Assembly: GCA_024684815.1 (NCBI GenBank) | Contig: JAIKWL010000077.1 | Location: 1-62,151, forward strand | DNA: 62,151 bases | Direction of reading: 5' to 3' | DNA from: Saccharofermentans sp. | Lineage (GTDB): Bacteria; Bacillota; Clostridia; Saccharofermentanales; Saccharofermentanaceae | Shown here: one piece after another, positions 54,990-62,151 of the stretch | How the letters are laid out: every line of letters begins with the position of its first letter | How positions within the stretch are numbered: position 1 is the stretch's first letter | Notes under the pieces: generated by a model | Told to the model about the DNA's origin: nothing | What the model saw: only the letters and a program-made list of their open reading frames with translations | Databases searched by the model: none | Position numbers and translations under genes: made by a program

Positions 54990-56023
54990 AGCTATTTCTG
55001 AACAGGTTACAGGTCCTCTCCAAGCGCAGCTTTATAAACCCTGCGATGTATATCATGGCCGGAGTCATTATCCTCATGGCTCTTCTTGTCATTTTCGTGC
55101 CCGAAAAAGAGACCTCCGTCTATATTCCCGTCGCGCTCCTTAACGAGGATTCCTCCGAAGAGACCGGAGATATCATCGACGAGCTCTGCACAAGAAATTC
55201 CATTTTCCATTTCTATGAAGTGGACGATGAGGAGGAACTCTATAAAGATCTCGCATCAGGCAAGGCGAATACCGCATACATCTTCCCGAAGGATTTCATA
55301 ACAAATCTTACCAGTAAAAGTTCGCGCTACGATGTTAAGCAGGTAACCACTCCCGCTTCCAGCTTCATATTCCTTTCCAGAGAAGAGGTTTTCGGACGCT
55401 TTTATGCATACAGCGCCCGCCAGATCATAAGCGACACCTTCCATTCCTACGGCTATGAAGTCGACATCCGCGATCCCGAGATCGAACGTCTTTTCGACAA
55501 ATATCTCAAGGACGAATCACTGTTCGCCCTCGAAAGTGTTGAGGGCACGGTATATAACGTTATCACGCGCTCGGAAAAAGTCCCGATTCCGCTTTACAAA
55601 TTCGCCGGCTTCTTCATCTTTACGGCTGCTCTTCTCGGCGCACTCGCTTTCCTGAACGATCAGGATAACCGCATCTATCTGCGCTTCAGACTCATAGAAC
55701 GCATATATCTCGGGCTGATTCAGGTCGCCGTGTTCACGGTGCCGGCCATGCTCATTTCGGTCCTCTGCTTCCTTGTCTCACGAACGGAATTCAGCATTTT
55801 GCATGTTCTGCTCTACACCCTGTTCGTTACCCTGATAGCATTCGTACTCGGTACGCTCATGACTGTCCTTCCGATCCGTTCCGCACGCTCGAAAATATTC
55901 TCGGCAGGCCTTCCGGTCTACCTCATATTGTCATTCTTATTCAGCGGCATCCTCATGGATCTCACCAACTTCGGAACAGAACTCCGCACTCTCTCAAGGC
56001 TGTTCCCGCCGTCAATGTTCTGA
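54986..56023 (+). CDS. ABC-2 type permease subunit 2
   Basis: This 345-residue protein has the same fold as permease 1: one N-terminal helix (about 16-36, AGVIILMALLVIFVP), an extracellular region of about 160 residues (VALLNEDSSEETGDIIDEL), then six helices. It is coupled to the preceding gene by ATGA. The intact operon ATPase-permease-permease suggests a small-molecule or peptide exporter. No substrate gene is adjacent. Confidence 0.85.
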   Translation: MKLFLNRLQVLSKRSFINPAMYIMAGVIILMALLVIFVPEKETSVYIPVALLNEDSSEETGDIIDELCTRNSIFHFYEVDDEEELYKDLASGKANTAYIFPKDFITNLTSKSSRYDVKQVTTPASSFIFLSREEVFGRFYAYSARQIISDTFHSYGYEVDIRDPEIERLFDKYLKDESLFALESVEGTVYNVITRSEKVPIPLYKFAGFFIFTAALLGALAFLNDQDNRIYLRFRLIERIYLGLIQVAVFTVPAMLISVLCFLVSRTEFSILHVLLYTLFVTLIAFVLGTLMTVLPIRSARSKIFSAGLPVYLILSFLFSGILMDLTNFGTELRTLSRLFPPSMF

Positions 56024-56064
56024 TTTTGAATAACAAAAACGCATAAAATAGCCAATAATCATAA

Positions 56065-56619
56065 AAGAAGAAATCCGTAAGCTCTCTTACTATCGATCCC
56101 ATCCCTGATCAGATATTTACGGGCTTTGAGATCAATCCTTCCGTCACTATCAAACACGGCAGTATCGAACTGGTCGAAAACAAGGACTATACCCTCACAT
56201 ATTCAAACAACACAAACGTTACGTCAGACGCATCAGTAGTCATCACAGGCAAGGGCAACTACACCGGAACCAAGACGGTCAAATTCTCGATAGTGACCGG
56301 TGCCGATTTCACCTGGAAGAATGAATCCGGCAAATGGTATCTTTACGACAAGAACGGAAAAATGCTGACCGGATGGCAAAAGGTCGACGGCAAATGGTAC
56401 TTCTTAGGTGACGACGGCGCAATGGTTACAGGATGGCTCTGCAGAGGCGGATCCTGGTATTACCTGAAGCCGAGCGGTGCCATGGCAACCGAATGGCTTG
56501 AGATCGGCGGTAAGTGGTACTGGTTCGGCACCGACGGTATCATGGTGCATTCCACAAGCATTGAGATAAACGGCAAGACATACGAGTTCGACAAGAACGG
56601 CGTCTGCCTGAATCCTTAA
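56065..56619 (+). pseudogene. Decayed surface protein: Ig-like repeat plus cell-wall-binding repeats, no start codon
   Basis: An open frame begins right after a TAA (56062-56064) and runs 184 codons without any ATG, GTG or TTG until the GTG at 56293. It encodes one extracellular Ig-like repeat (SIELVENKDYTLTYSNN, VVITGKGNYTGTKTVKFSIV), then about five cell-wall-binding repeats (GWQKVDGKWYFLGDDGAM) ending GVCLNP, like the end of the surface protein at 12669. Signal peptide and N-terminal domains are missing. Either it is a 5'-truncated remnant or a cassette. The GTG at 56293 could make a 108-residue product of repeats only, but has no ribosome binding site and no export signal. Confidence 0.75.
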
Positions 56620-56709
56620 CACTTAATAAGGGTGCTTTCCCGGCATGGCGTGAAGAGCGTTTTCGCCGGGAAATATAGATTTTCGAAAAAGATGTAAAGC
56701 TATAAAACA

Positions 56710-56747
56710 ACGGTCCTGCGGCATTAAGCTACGGGACCGTATTTTAT
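56710..56747 (+). terminator. Intrinsic terminator
   Basis: ACGGTCCT pairs with GGGACCGT, followed by ATTTTATTT, 90 nt after the decayed surface gene's stop. Confidence 0.8.
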
Positions 56748-56773
56748 TTGCTTGGGTATGAGTTTTCACGTCT

Positions 56774-57160
56774 AAAGTCGGGTAAAAACTACGGCGGCTG
56801 CCCATGTTTTTGCCTTAGTTTCGTCGTTATCTGAGCAAAAGTCGGGTTAAAACTACGGCGGTCGCCCATGGTTTTGCCTTAGTTTCGTCGTTATCTGAGC
56901 AAAAGTCGGGTTAAAACTACGGCGGCTGCCCATGGTTTTGCCCTAGTTTGAGTGTAATCAGAGCAACTAAAGACAAACATCTGGTAAAACCTACGGCACT
57001 GCCGGATGTTTGCCGTAGGTTTGGGCCGTTTTTGGACCAAACATCTGGTAAAACCTACGGCACTGCCGGATGTTTGCCGTAGGTTTGGGGCGTTTTTGGA
57101 CCAAACATATGGTAAAACCTACGGCACTGCCGGATGTTTGCCGTAGGTTTTGATGTTTTC
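56774..57160. repeat. Tandem repeat array, 64-bp period, two related subfamilies
   Basis: Six units repeat at exact 64-bp spacing. Subfamily A starts at 56774, 56838 and 56902 (AAAGTCGGG, AAACTACGGC, GCCTTAGTTT). Subfamily B starts at 56975, 57039 and 57103 (AAACATCTGG, AAACCTACGGCA, TGCCGTAGGTTT). A and B align with each other in order of blocks. Within B, AAACCTACGGCA and TGCCGTAGGTTT are perfectly complementary, and the loop end CCGGATGTTT is complementary to the first block AAACATCTGG at 9 of 10, so each unit has ABA'B' order and can form a pseudoknot. It is non-coding. Confidence 0.9.
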
Positions 57161-57171
57161 GAAGACAAAAA

Positions 57172-57195
57172 AGGAGGCTCAAAAACTTTGAGCCT
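57172..57195 (-). terminator. Intrinsic terminator of the lipoprotein gene
   Basis: Minus strand: GGAGGCTCAAA, 3-4 nt loop, TTTGAGCCTCC, then TTTTTTG. A textbook terminator about 35 nt after the stop at 57232. Confidence 0.92.
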
Positions 57196-57231
57196 CCGGT
57201 AATTACTTGGATTGTTTATATGATGCGAAGA

Positions 57232-58185
57232 TCAGTCTTCCTCTTCATCATAATCGTCCCAGTCGTAGTCATCATAGTCATCCCAGTCATAGTCGCCATA
57301 ATCGTCCCAATCATCATCGTCATAATTATAGGAACCGAAGCCGCCTAATACCTTTTCAACTGCGATGTCGACAATATCATTGGTAACATCTTCGTTCATA
57401 GGGATCTTTTCGGGATTGGTTGCTGCACCGAATGCATTGGCGAAGGAACCGAGCACTGTGCTCTTTGTGTTGAGAGAGCCGCCAAAGATAACGAAAACGT
57501 TGGAACCGTTAACTTCAATTGAGACAGAGATGTCACCGGTAAGTTCGTTAACGAGATCCTCAAAATCATCAGAATCCATGACCAGATCAATAATATCCAT
57601 GATATCGTCGTTATCTAAAACGATCTCGCCGAGCTTTGCAACATCGACGTGGAATCTGACGAAGCCTTCCTTCTTGGAAGAATAGAATTCCTGATTAGAA
57701 AGATCCTTTGTGCTGATGCCGAAATCATCAAGTTTTTCATCGATGAAATCCATGATATCTTCTGCGTAACCGTCATCTTTAAGAGTGATCTGAATTGCAA
57801 CTGCGCCGTCGAGCTCAAGATCTGCAATTTCTTCAGGATCATTGATATCCACAACATCACCAAGTCCTGTGCACTTTACTGCAAAAGCAAAGGATTCAAC
57901 ATCATCAACATCGATTATCTGGTCAAGACCGATAGATGAAAAATAGTCTTCAACATAATCCTCATCGTCCTCGATCATCTCAGCATCCATGTATGTGTAG
58001 AAACCATCCTCGGCATCATCTTCATCAGGTTCGTCTTCGCCAAGCTCATAATAATCGAGCTTTAATTTCTCACAAGCTTTGACGAACTTAGTAGTAGAGA
58101 TCTTGGTCGTCTTACTGCATCCTGCAAAAATACCTGCAAGCATGACGACTGCGAGTACACAAGCTACCGCCTTAATTCTTTTCAT
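57232..58185 (-). CDS. Lipoprotein of unknown function with an Asp/Tyr/Trp tail
   Basis: This protein of about 317 residues has a lipobox (MLAGIFAGC), then an acidic alpha/beta domain (about 30-280). A low-complexity tail follows, built of DWDDYDDY-type repeats, with over half Asp. AGGAGGG precedes the ATG at 58185; the frame extends upstream to 58224 but without a site. The domain occurs again as the N-terminal half of the next gene upstream (FVKACEKLKL vs FLKACEKLGL, YSSKKEGFVRFHVDV vs YSSKNEGYLRLHFNV). The acidic tail could bind cations or a positively charged wall polymer. No known family was recognised. Confidence 0.8.
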   Translation of the reverse strand: MKRIKAVACVLAVVMLAGIFAGCSKTTKISTTKFVKACEKLKLDYYELGEDEPDEDDAEDGFYTYMDAEMIEDDEDYVEDYFSSIGLDQIIDVDDVESFAFAVKCTGLGDVVDINDPEEIADLELDGAVAIQITLKDDGYAEDIMDFIDEKLDDFGISTKDLSNQEFYSSKKEGFVRFHVDVAKLGEIVLDNDDIMDIIDLVMDSDDFEDLVNELTGDISVSIEVNGSNVFVIFGGSLNTKSTVLGSFANAFGAATNPEKIPMNEDVTNDIVDIAVEKVLGGFGSYNYDDDDWDDYGDYDWDDYDDYDWDDYDEEED

Positions 58186-58247
58186 AATTAAACCCTCCTT
58201 TTGGGAATAAGAGGATTTTACCACAAATCACGATAATTTGATTTATT

Positions 58248-58291
58248 CGGCGGACTATAAATATAGCCATTGTTTAAAGCACCGTCCGCCG
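58248..58291 (-). terminator. Possible terminator of the sugar-binding fusion gene
   Basis: CGGCGGAC (58248-58255) and GTCCGCCG (58284-58291) can pair across a 28-nt loop downstream of the gene that ends at 58344. There is no T-tract, so the role is uncertain; it lies between the two lipoprotein genes. Confidence 0.35.
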
Positions 58292-58343
58292 GTGTTTATT
58301 GCGATTTACACGAAAACAGGACCCGGAGCAGGCCAAAGGAACG

Positions 58344-60269
58344 TTATCCGAGCTGGTCCGCAGTATAGTATCCGGAATCAATAAGGATATCCTTGTAATT
58401 GTTAATATCAACAAATACAGGTGTGCAGAGATAAGACGGTGTATAGTCCATTCCGGTGCCGGTCATTGTAGTGTTATTAACATCGACCACCTGACCTTCC
58501 ATTATCTGACAGACCATCGTTACAGTCTGATCAACAAGGATCCTCGTATCCTTGAAAACAGACATTGCCTGTTTTCCGGCAATGATATTCTTGACATTTG
58601 CAAGTTCGCAATCCATGCCGGTAATTACCGGATAAGTGCCTTCATAGGGAGAAAATTCAAGTGCAGTCGCAACTCCCAGTGCAGTGGAATCGTTCGAGCA
58701 AAGCCAGGCATCAACGTTGATTCCTTCGCTGTCATAAATTGAACCGAGAGTATACTCGGCTCTGCCGCGTGCACGGTCTGTGTTCCAGGAAGCGGTAGCA
58801 ACAGCATCAAAATCAATCTCTCCGGAAGCGACATAGAGTTTTCCGCCATCAATATAAGGCTTCAGAACATCCATTGCTCCATTGTAGAATAACGCAGCCG
58901 CAGGATCAGATGGATCACCGGCTGTGATCTCAAGGTTGAACGGTCCTTCAGCATATCCGAGATCCAGAGCATTGATAATATATGTACCCTGCATAACACC
59001 GACCATATAATCATCGAAGGAAACATAATAGTCTACGCATGGTGTATCCATGATAAGACGGTCATAAGCAATGACCACGACATTATTCGTTTTTGCCCAT
59101 TTGAGGACCTCACCCATTGAAGAAGGATCAATAGCAGCGATCACAAGCACTTTGCAGCCGGAATTGATCATGTCCTGGATCTGTGAAGTCTGTGTGCTCA
59201 CTTCATTATCGGCAAATCTGAGATCCACTTCATAGCCCTTGGATTCAAGGTTATCCCTCATCAGATAGCCGTCACTGTTCCATCTCTGCAAGTCCTTGGT
59301 AGGCAGTGATATTCCGATCTTGTTCGTGACAATAGTATCACCGTCGTCACCGTCATCATCATTGGGAACATAGATGATATCATCAGAGGGTTTGTACGAA
59401 GCATACATGGCCAGATATCTCAGACCGCTGCCAATCAGATCGACAACATCGTCTGCAATTTTTTCATTCATAGGAAGTTTCATCGGATCATTTGAGATAC
59501 CGAATGCCTTAAGAAAATCATTGAAAGTTTTTGCTTCAGTGTTCACCGAACCGCCGGCAAGAATAAATACATCTGCCCCGTTTATTTCTATAGATATACC
59601 GATGTCGCCCGTAAAATCTCCGATAAGATCTTCAAGATCGCATTCAAGATAATCCTCAGCCTTTTCCACGAGATCTTCATCAGCCAGGACAAGCGGAACA
59701 AGATCGGCAACATTGAAATGAAGTCTTAAGTATCCTTCGTTTTTGGATGAGTATACTTCCTGAGTTGTGAGTCTGTTCGTCCTGATGTCAATGATACTCA
59801 GAAACTCTTTTACTGAATCAATGAAGTCTTCGGCACAATCCTGATTACCGAGTGTCAGCCTTATCGCCAGAGCTCCGTCAAGTTCGATGTCTTCTATGTC
59901 ATCGATATCTTCGATGTCCGTCAGATCTTCTAAACCGCTGCACTTTGCTGCTGCCGCAAAAGACTGTATCTCATCTATTTCCAGGAATTCGAAAACATCA
60001 ACTTCTTTAAGAAATTCTTCGATATCTTCGCCTTCAGCATCTGCGAATTCCTCAATCTGATCCTCATCGGCAACAAAATACAAGCCGTCTTCCAGATCTT
60101 CTGCTTCCGGGAAATCAGCATCTTCTATATCAAATTCATCAAGACCAAGCTTTTCGCAAGCTTTAAGAAAATCACTTTCAGAAGTTTTAGACGTCTTGCT
60201 GCAGCCTGAAAAAACACCTGCGAGCATAGTTACTGCAAGCAGAACTGCTGTGATCTTTATCTTATTCAT
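58344..60269 (-). CDS. Lipoprotein: unknown domain fused to a ChvE/XylF-like sugar-binding protein
   Basis: This protein of about 641 residues has a lipobox (MLAGVFSGC). Residues about 25-300 are homologous to the lipoprotein at 57232 (see that entry). A short acidic linker (DDDGDDGD) leads to a complete periplasmic-binding-protein type 1 domain (about 325-641; IGISLPTKDLQRWNSDGYLM, VVIAYDRLI, SNDSTALGVATAL). It is similar to ChvE/XylF-type monosaccharide receptors. No sugar ABC permease or ATPase is nearby, so it may be a receptor rather than a transporter part. The ATG at 60269 was chosen over one three codons upstream because of GGGGG spacing. Confidence 0.87.
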   Translation of the reverse strand: MNKIKITAVLLAVTMLAGVFSGCSKTSKTSESDFLKACEKLGLDEFDIEDADFPEAEDLEDGLYFVADEDQIEEFADAEGEDIEEFLKEVDVFEFLEIDEIQSFAAAAKCSGLEDLTDIEDIDDIEDIELDGALAIRLTLGNQDCAEDFIDSVKEFLSIIDIRTNRLTTQEVYSSKNEGYLRLHFNVADLVPLVLADEDLVEKAEDYLECDLEDLIGDFTGDIGISIEINGADVFILAGGSVNTEAKTFNDFLKAFGISNDPMKLPMNEKIADDVVDLIGSGLRYLAMYASYKPSDDIIYVPNDDDGDDGDTIVTNKIGISLPTKDLQRWNSDGYLMRDNLESKGYEVDLRFADNEVSTQTSQIQDMINSGCKVLVIAAIDPSSMGEVLKWAKTNNVVVIAYDRLIMDTPCVDYYVSFDDYMVGVMQGTYIINALDLGYAEGPFNLEITAGDPSDPAAALFYNGAMDVLKPYIDGGKLYVASGEIDFDAVATASWNTDRARGRAEYTLGSIYDSEGINVDAWLCSNDSTALGVATALEFSPYEGTYPVITGMDCELANVKNIIAGKQAMSVFKDTRILVDQTVTMVCQIMEGQVVDVNNTTMTGTGMDYTPSYLCTPVFVDINNYKDILIDSGYYTADQLG

Positions 60270-60324
60270 AATGCTCATTCCCCCACTGTTATTTTTGATG
60301 ATTCTACCACGTTTTCAAATCTTT

Positions 60325-60354
60325 TTGACTTGCTCTCTATAAGTAAAGTATTAT
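60325..60354 (+). promoter_or_regulatory. Sigma-A promoter of the NSS transporter
   Basis: TTGACT (60325-60330), 18-nt spacer, TATTAT (60349-60354), followed by GAGGGGGTG before the ATG at 60380. It is the best canonical promoter in the window. Confidence 0.75.
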
Positions 60355-60379
60355 CATTGAGCGAGGGGGTGTTTTACTT

Positions 60380-61915
60380 ATGCGCGAAAAATGGTCATCA
60401 AGATCCGCTTTTATCCTGGCAGCGATCGGTTCTGCCGTAGGTCTCGGTAATGCCTGGAGATTTCCGGGCCTGGCTGCAAAATACGGCGGCGGTGCTTTCC
60501 TTTTTGTTTATCTCATTGCAATGCTCGTTATCGGAATCCCGCTTCTGATGATGGAGATCGCTGTCGCAAGAAAGACCAGACAGGGAGCTCCCGGTTCCAT
60601 GCGCGCTCTGAACAAAAAGACCGAAGGGATCGGCTGGCTCGCAGTATCCAACGGTATCGGCATCTCTATCTACTATGCGGCTGTTTTCGCCTGGGTAATA
60701 TTAATGTTCGTCATGAGCTTCAAGTTCATGTCCATGACCGGTGATACTGATTCCGCAAGTTCTCTCTGGGCTGAAACGATCAAGACCACGGGAACGACAG
60801 AAGGCTTTACGACCATCTCCTGGCCGGTCGTAGGCTGCCTTATTGCGGCATGGGTACTCTGCTATGTCTGCATCAGGAACGGCACGACCACCGTCGGAAA
60901 AGTCGTTAAGTTTACGGTGTCTCTCCCTGTCATCTGTCTTCTCATCATGGCGGTAAGAGGTGTCATGATGCCGGGGGCCATGAGCGGTTTTGCAAAACTC
61001 TTCATCCCCGACTGGAGAGCTCTTGCCGATTCAAATCTCTGGGTCGACGCAATAGGCCAGGTCTTCTACTCACTCTCGACATCGATGGCGATAATGTTTG
61101 CATACGGTTCATTCCTTGATAAGGAATCCAATATCGTTGTTGATACTGTCATCATCGCTTTTTCGGACATGTTCATCAGCATCCTTGCCGGTATCGTTAT
61201 GTTCACGACAATGGCAGGTGTAGGCATGCTCGACAATATGTCATCGTCAGGTATTGCAACAGCATTTATCATCTATCCTCAGGCGATCGTCCAGATATCC
61301 GGCAGCGGTGTATTCAACATGATCTTTGCGTTTATCTTCTACTTCTGCCTGATCACTCTTGCAATCGACTCACTGTTCTCGATCATTGAAGGTATCTCAA
61401 CTGCAATATCCGACAAGTTCAAGCTCAACAAGAAAAAGACCACACTTACGATATGCATCATCGAAGGCATTATCAGTCTTATCTATGTGACTGGCGCAGG
61501 ACTTGCGGTGCTTGATATCGTTGATTACTTCATCAACAGTTACACGCTGATCATCACAGGTATCCTCGAGATGATCGCGGCAGGATGGTTCTTCAAGACA
61601 ACCAAGATCCTTGATGAACTCAACCGCAACACCAATAAATTCAAGATGCCTTCCTGGTGGTTCATTCCGTCGATCAAGGTCATCTCACCTGCTGTACTCA
61701 TCGGCCTGTTTATCTGGAACCTTTATAACCTCATTAAGAGCGGCGGTGTCTACGGTGCAGCCGACGGTTATTCCCTCAAGGCAAACATCATCTTCGGCTG
61801 GGTGATCGTTGCTCTGATCCTCTGCTCGGGTCTGATCATAAAGATCATCGTCAATATCAAATCCACCAAGGGTTTTGAGGAAGATTCCAGAACCTGGGAT
61901 GAGATCACGGAATAA
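60380..61915 (+). CDS. Sodium-dependent transporter, NSS/SNF family
   Basis: This 511-residue protein has 11-12 helices. The N-terminus MREKWSSRSAFILAAIGSAVGLGNAWRF contains the family sodium-binding segment of helix 1, GSAVGLGNAWRFP. Family members are sodium symporters for amino acids or amines (LeuT, TnaT, MhsT). It is probably an amino-acid importer; no adjacent gene gives a substrate. It diverges from the sugar-binding fusion gene and has its own strong promoter. Confidence 0.93.
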   Translation: MREKWSSRSAFILAAIGSAVGLGNAWRFPGLAAKYGGGAFLFVYLIAMLVIGIPLLMMEIAVARKTRQGAPGSMRALNKKTEGIGWLAVSNGIGISIYYAAVFAWVILMFVMSFKFMSMTGDTDSASSLWAETIKTTGTTEGFTTISWPVVGCLIAAWVLCYVCIRNGTTTVGKVVKFTVSLPVICLLIMAVRGVMMPGAMSGFAKLFIPDWRALADSNLWVDAIGQVFYSLSTSMAIMFAYGSFLDKESNIVVDTVIIAFSDMFISILAGIVMFTTMAGVGMLDNMSSSGIATAFIIYPQAIVQISGSGVFNMIFAFIFYFCLITLAIDSLFSIIEGISTAISDKFKLNKKKTTLTICIIEGIISLIYVTGAGLAVLDIVDYFINSYTLIITGILEMIAAGWFFKTTKILDELNRNTNKFKMPSWWFIPSIKVISPAVLIGLFIWNLYNLIKSGGVYGAADGYSLKANIIFGWVIVALILCSGLIIKIIVNIKSTKGFEEDSRTWDEITE

Positions 61916-61956
61916 TTATTTGATATTCATTGCGAACACAAGAACAGAATCAACTA

Positions 61957-62006
61957 GTGCACTCCGGAGTACGGTTTTTGGCTAAAATCCGTACTCCGGA
62001 GTGCAC
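61957..62006. repeat. Perfect 18-bp inverted repeat
   Basis: GTGCACTCCGGAGTACGG (61957-61974) and CCGTACTCCGGAGTGCAC (61989-62006) are perfectly complementary, with 14 nt between. Each arm also contains the palindrome ACTCCGGAGT. It lies 41 nt after the transporter stop and just before the IS256 element. It may act as a terminator, though no T-tract follows. Confidence 0.75.
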
Positions 62007-62109
62007 ATTTACGCCGTGCCCATATAATTGTGTAAATTCAAAATAAAGAGCCAAGTGGCTTAACCTTGTATAATTTTAATTGCGACAAAAAATCAAGGAG
62101 GTTAAGTAC

Positions 62110-62151
62110 ATGGCTCAACTGAATATTACTTTAAATCACGAGGAAATACTA
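62110..62151 (+). mobile_element. IS256-family transposase, first 14 codons (cut by window edge)
   Basis: MAQLNITLNHEEIL is the conserved N-terminus of the Mutator-type transposase of IS256 elements in Firmicutes. AAGGAGG precedes the ATG. The left terminal inverted repeat is probably the AT-rich stretch that begins TGTGTAAATTC near 62030, but the right end is not in the window to confirm it. Confidence 0.85.

Noticed and set aside
56774-57160. A CRISPR array
   Set aside because: Units are directly abutting with no unique spacers of 30-40 nt. Differences between units are substitutions in the repeat, and no cas genes are nearby.
56991-57182. A small repetitive protein on the minus strand (63 codons)
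   Set aside because: The open frame is a by-product of the 64-bp repeats. There is no ribosome binding site, and the 64-bp period shifts frame each unit.
1-62151. A composite transposon, since an IS lies at each end
   Set aside because: The left element is IS3-type and the right one IS256-type. Composite transposons need related elements at both ends, and 62 kb with housekeeping genes (pnt, tcdA) is not typical.

Overview
The window looks like chromosomal DNA of a Clostridia-type Firmicute, probably an anaerobe from gut, rumen or a similar habitat. GC is moderate (mid-40s by eye). Nearly every start has a strong Shine-Dalgarno site, there are many lipoprotein and SD/TE-rich surface proteins, rubrerythrin and high-molecular-weight-rubredoxin domains occur, cell-wall-binding repeats are present, and DegV and NSS-family genes are found. 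The two ends are cut inside insertion-sequence transposase genes: IS3-type orfA on the left and IS256 type on the right. The body is mostly intact, tightly packed operons. No rRNA, tRNA, CRISPR array or prophage was seen.

Layout. 1-4.7 kb: IS3 end, a two-gene ABC exporter and a Na/Pi cotransporter. 4.9-12.6 kb: a three-gene signalling operon made of REC-GGDEF-REC-HD-GYP, a histidine kinase with REC and HPt, and a histidine kinase-REC fused to a DegV (fatty-acid-binding) domain. 12.7-22.6 kb: a cell-wall-binding surface protein, a flavin reductase-rubredoxin-rubrerythrin fusion with an internal ribosome binding site, a very large MacB-like ABC protein, an SseB-like protein and a TerB-like protein. 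22.6-29.2 kb: a CAP-domain protein with two GT-C glycosyltransferases, and a secreted protein of unknown role. 29.3-32.2 kb: transhydrogenase pntAA-pntAB-pntB. 32.4-38.4 kb: small membrane genes and a tandem array of three lipoprotein serpins plus a serpin remnant. 38.5-44.2 kb: four zinc-ribbon proteins, one with SPFH, one with a C-type lectin domain and a degenerate kinase N-lobe. 44.3-46.1 kb: two tandem SGNH hydrolases. 46.1-50.4 kb: an ECF sigma/anti-sigma/PP2C/Ser-Thr kinase operon. 50.5-56.6 kb: TcdA, a degenerate GGDEF-EAL protein, a second ABC exporter and a decayed surface-protein gene. 56.7-57.2 kb: a 64-bp tandem repeat array. 57.2-61.9 kb: paired lipoproteins, one fused to a sugar-binding protein, and an NSS transporter.

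The most notable connection is regulatory. The promoter region of the ECF sigma operon (about 50.45 kb) and that of the serpin array (about 38.44 kb), 12 kb apart, share one bipartite motif: TGCAACA, exactly 13 nt, then ATCTGTATATAGGG. No other intergenic region in the window was seen to have it. This suggests an autoregulated envelope-stress sigma factor that also switches on a set of surface-anchored protease inhibitors. The reactive loops of those inhibitors have diverged (predicted P1 Lys, Asn or Gly) while their scaffolds stay similar. The proposal is a protease-defence regulon, which is inference from promoter identity and gene content.
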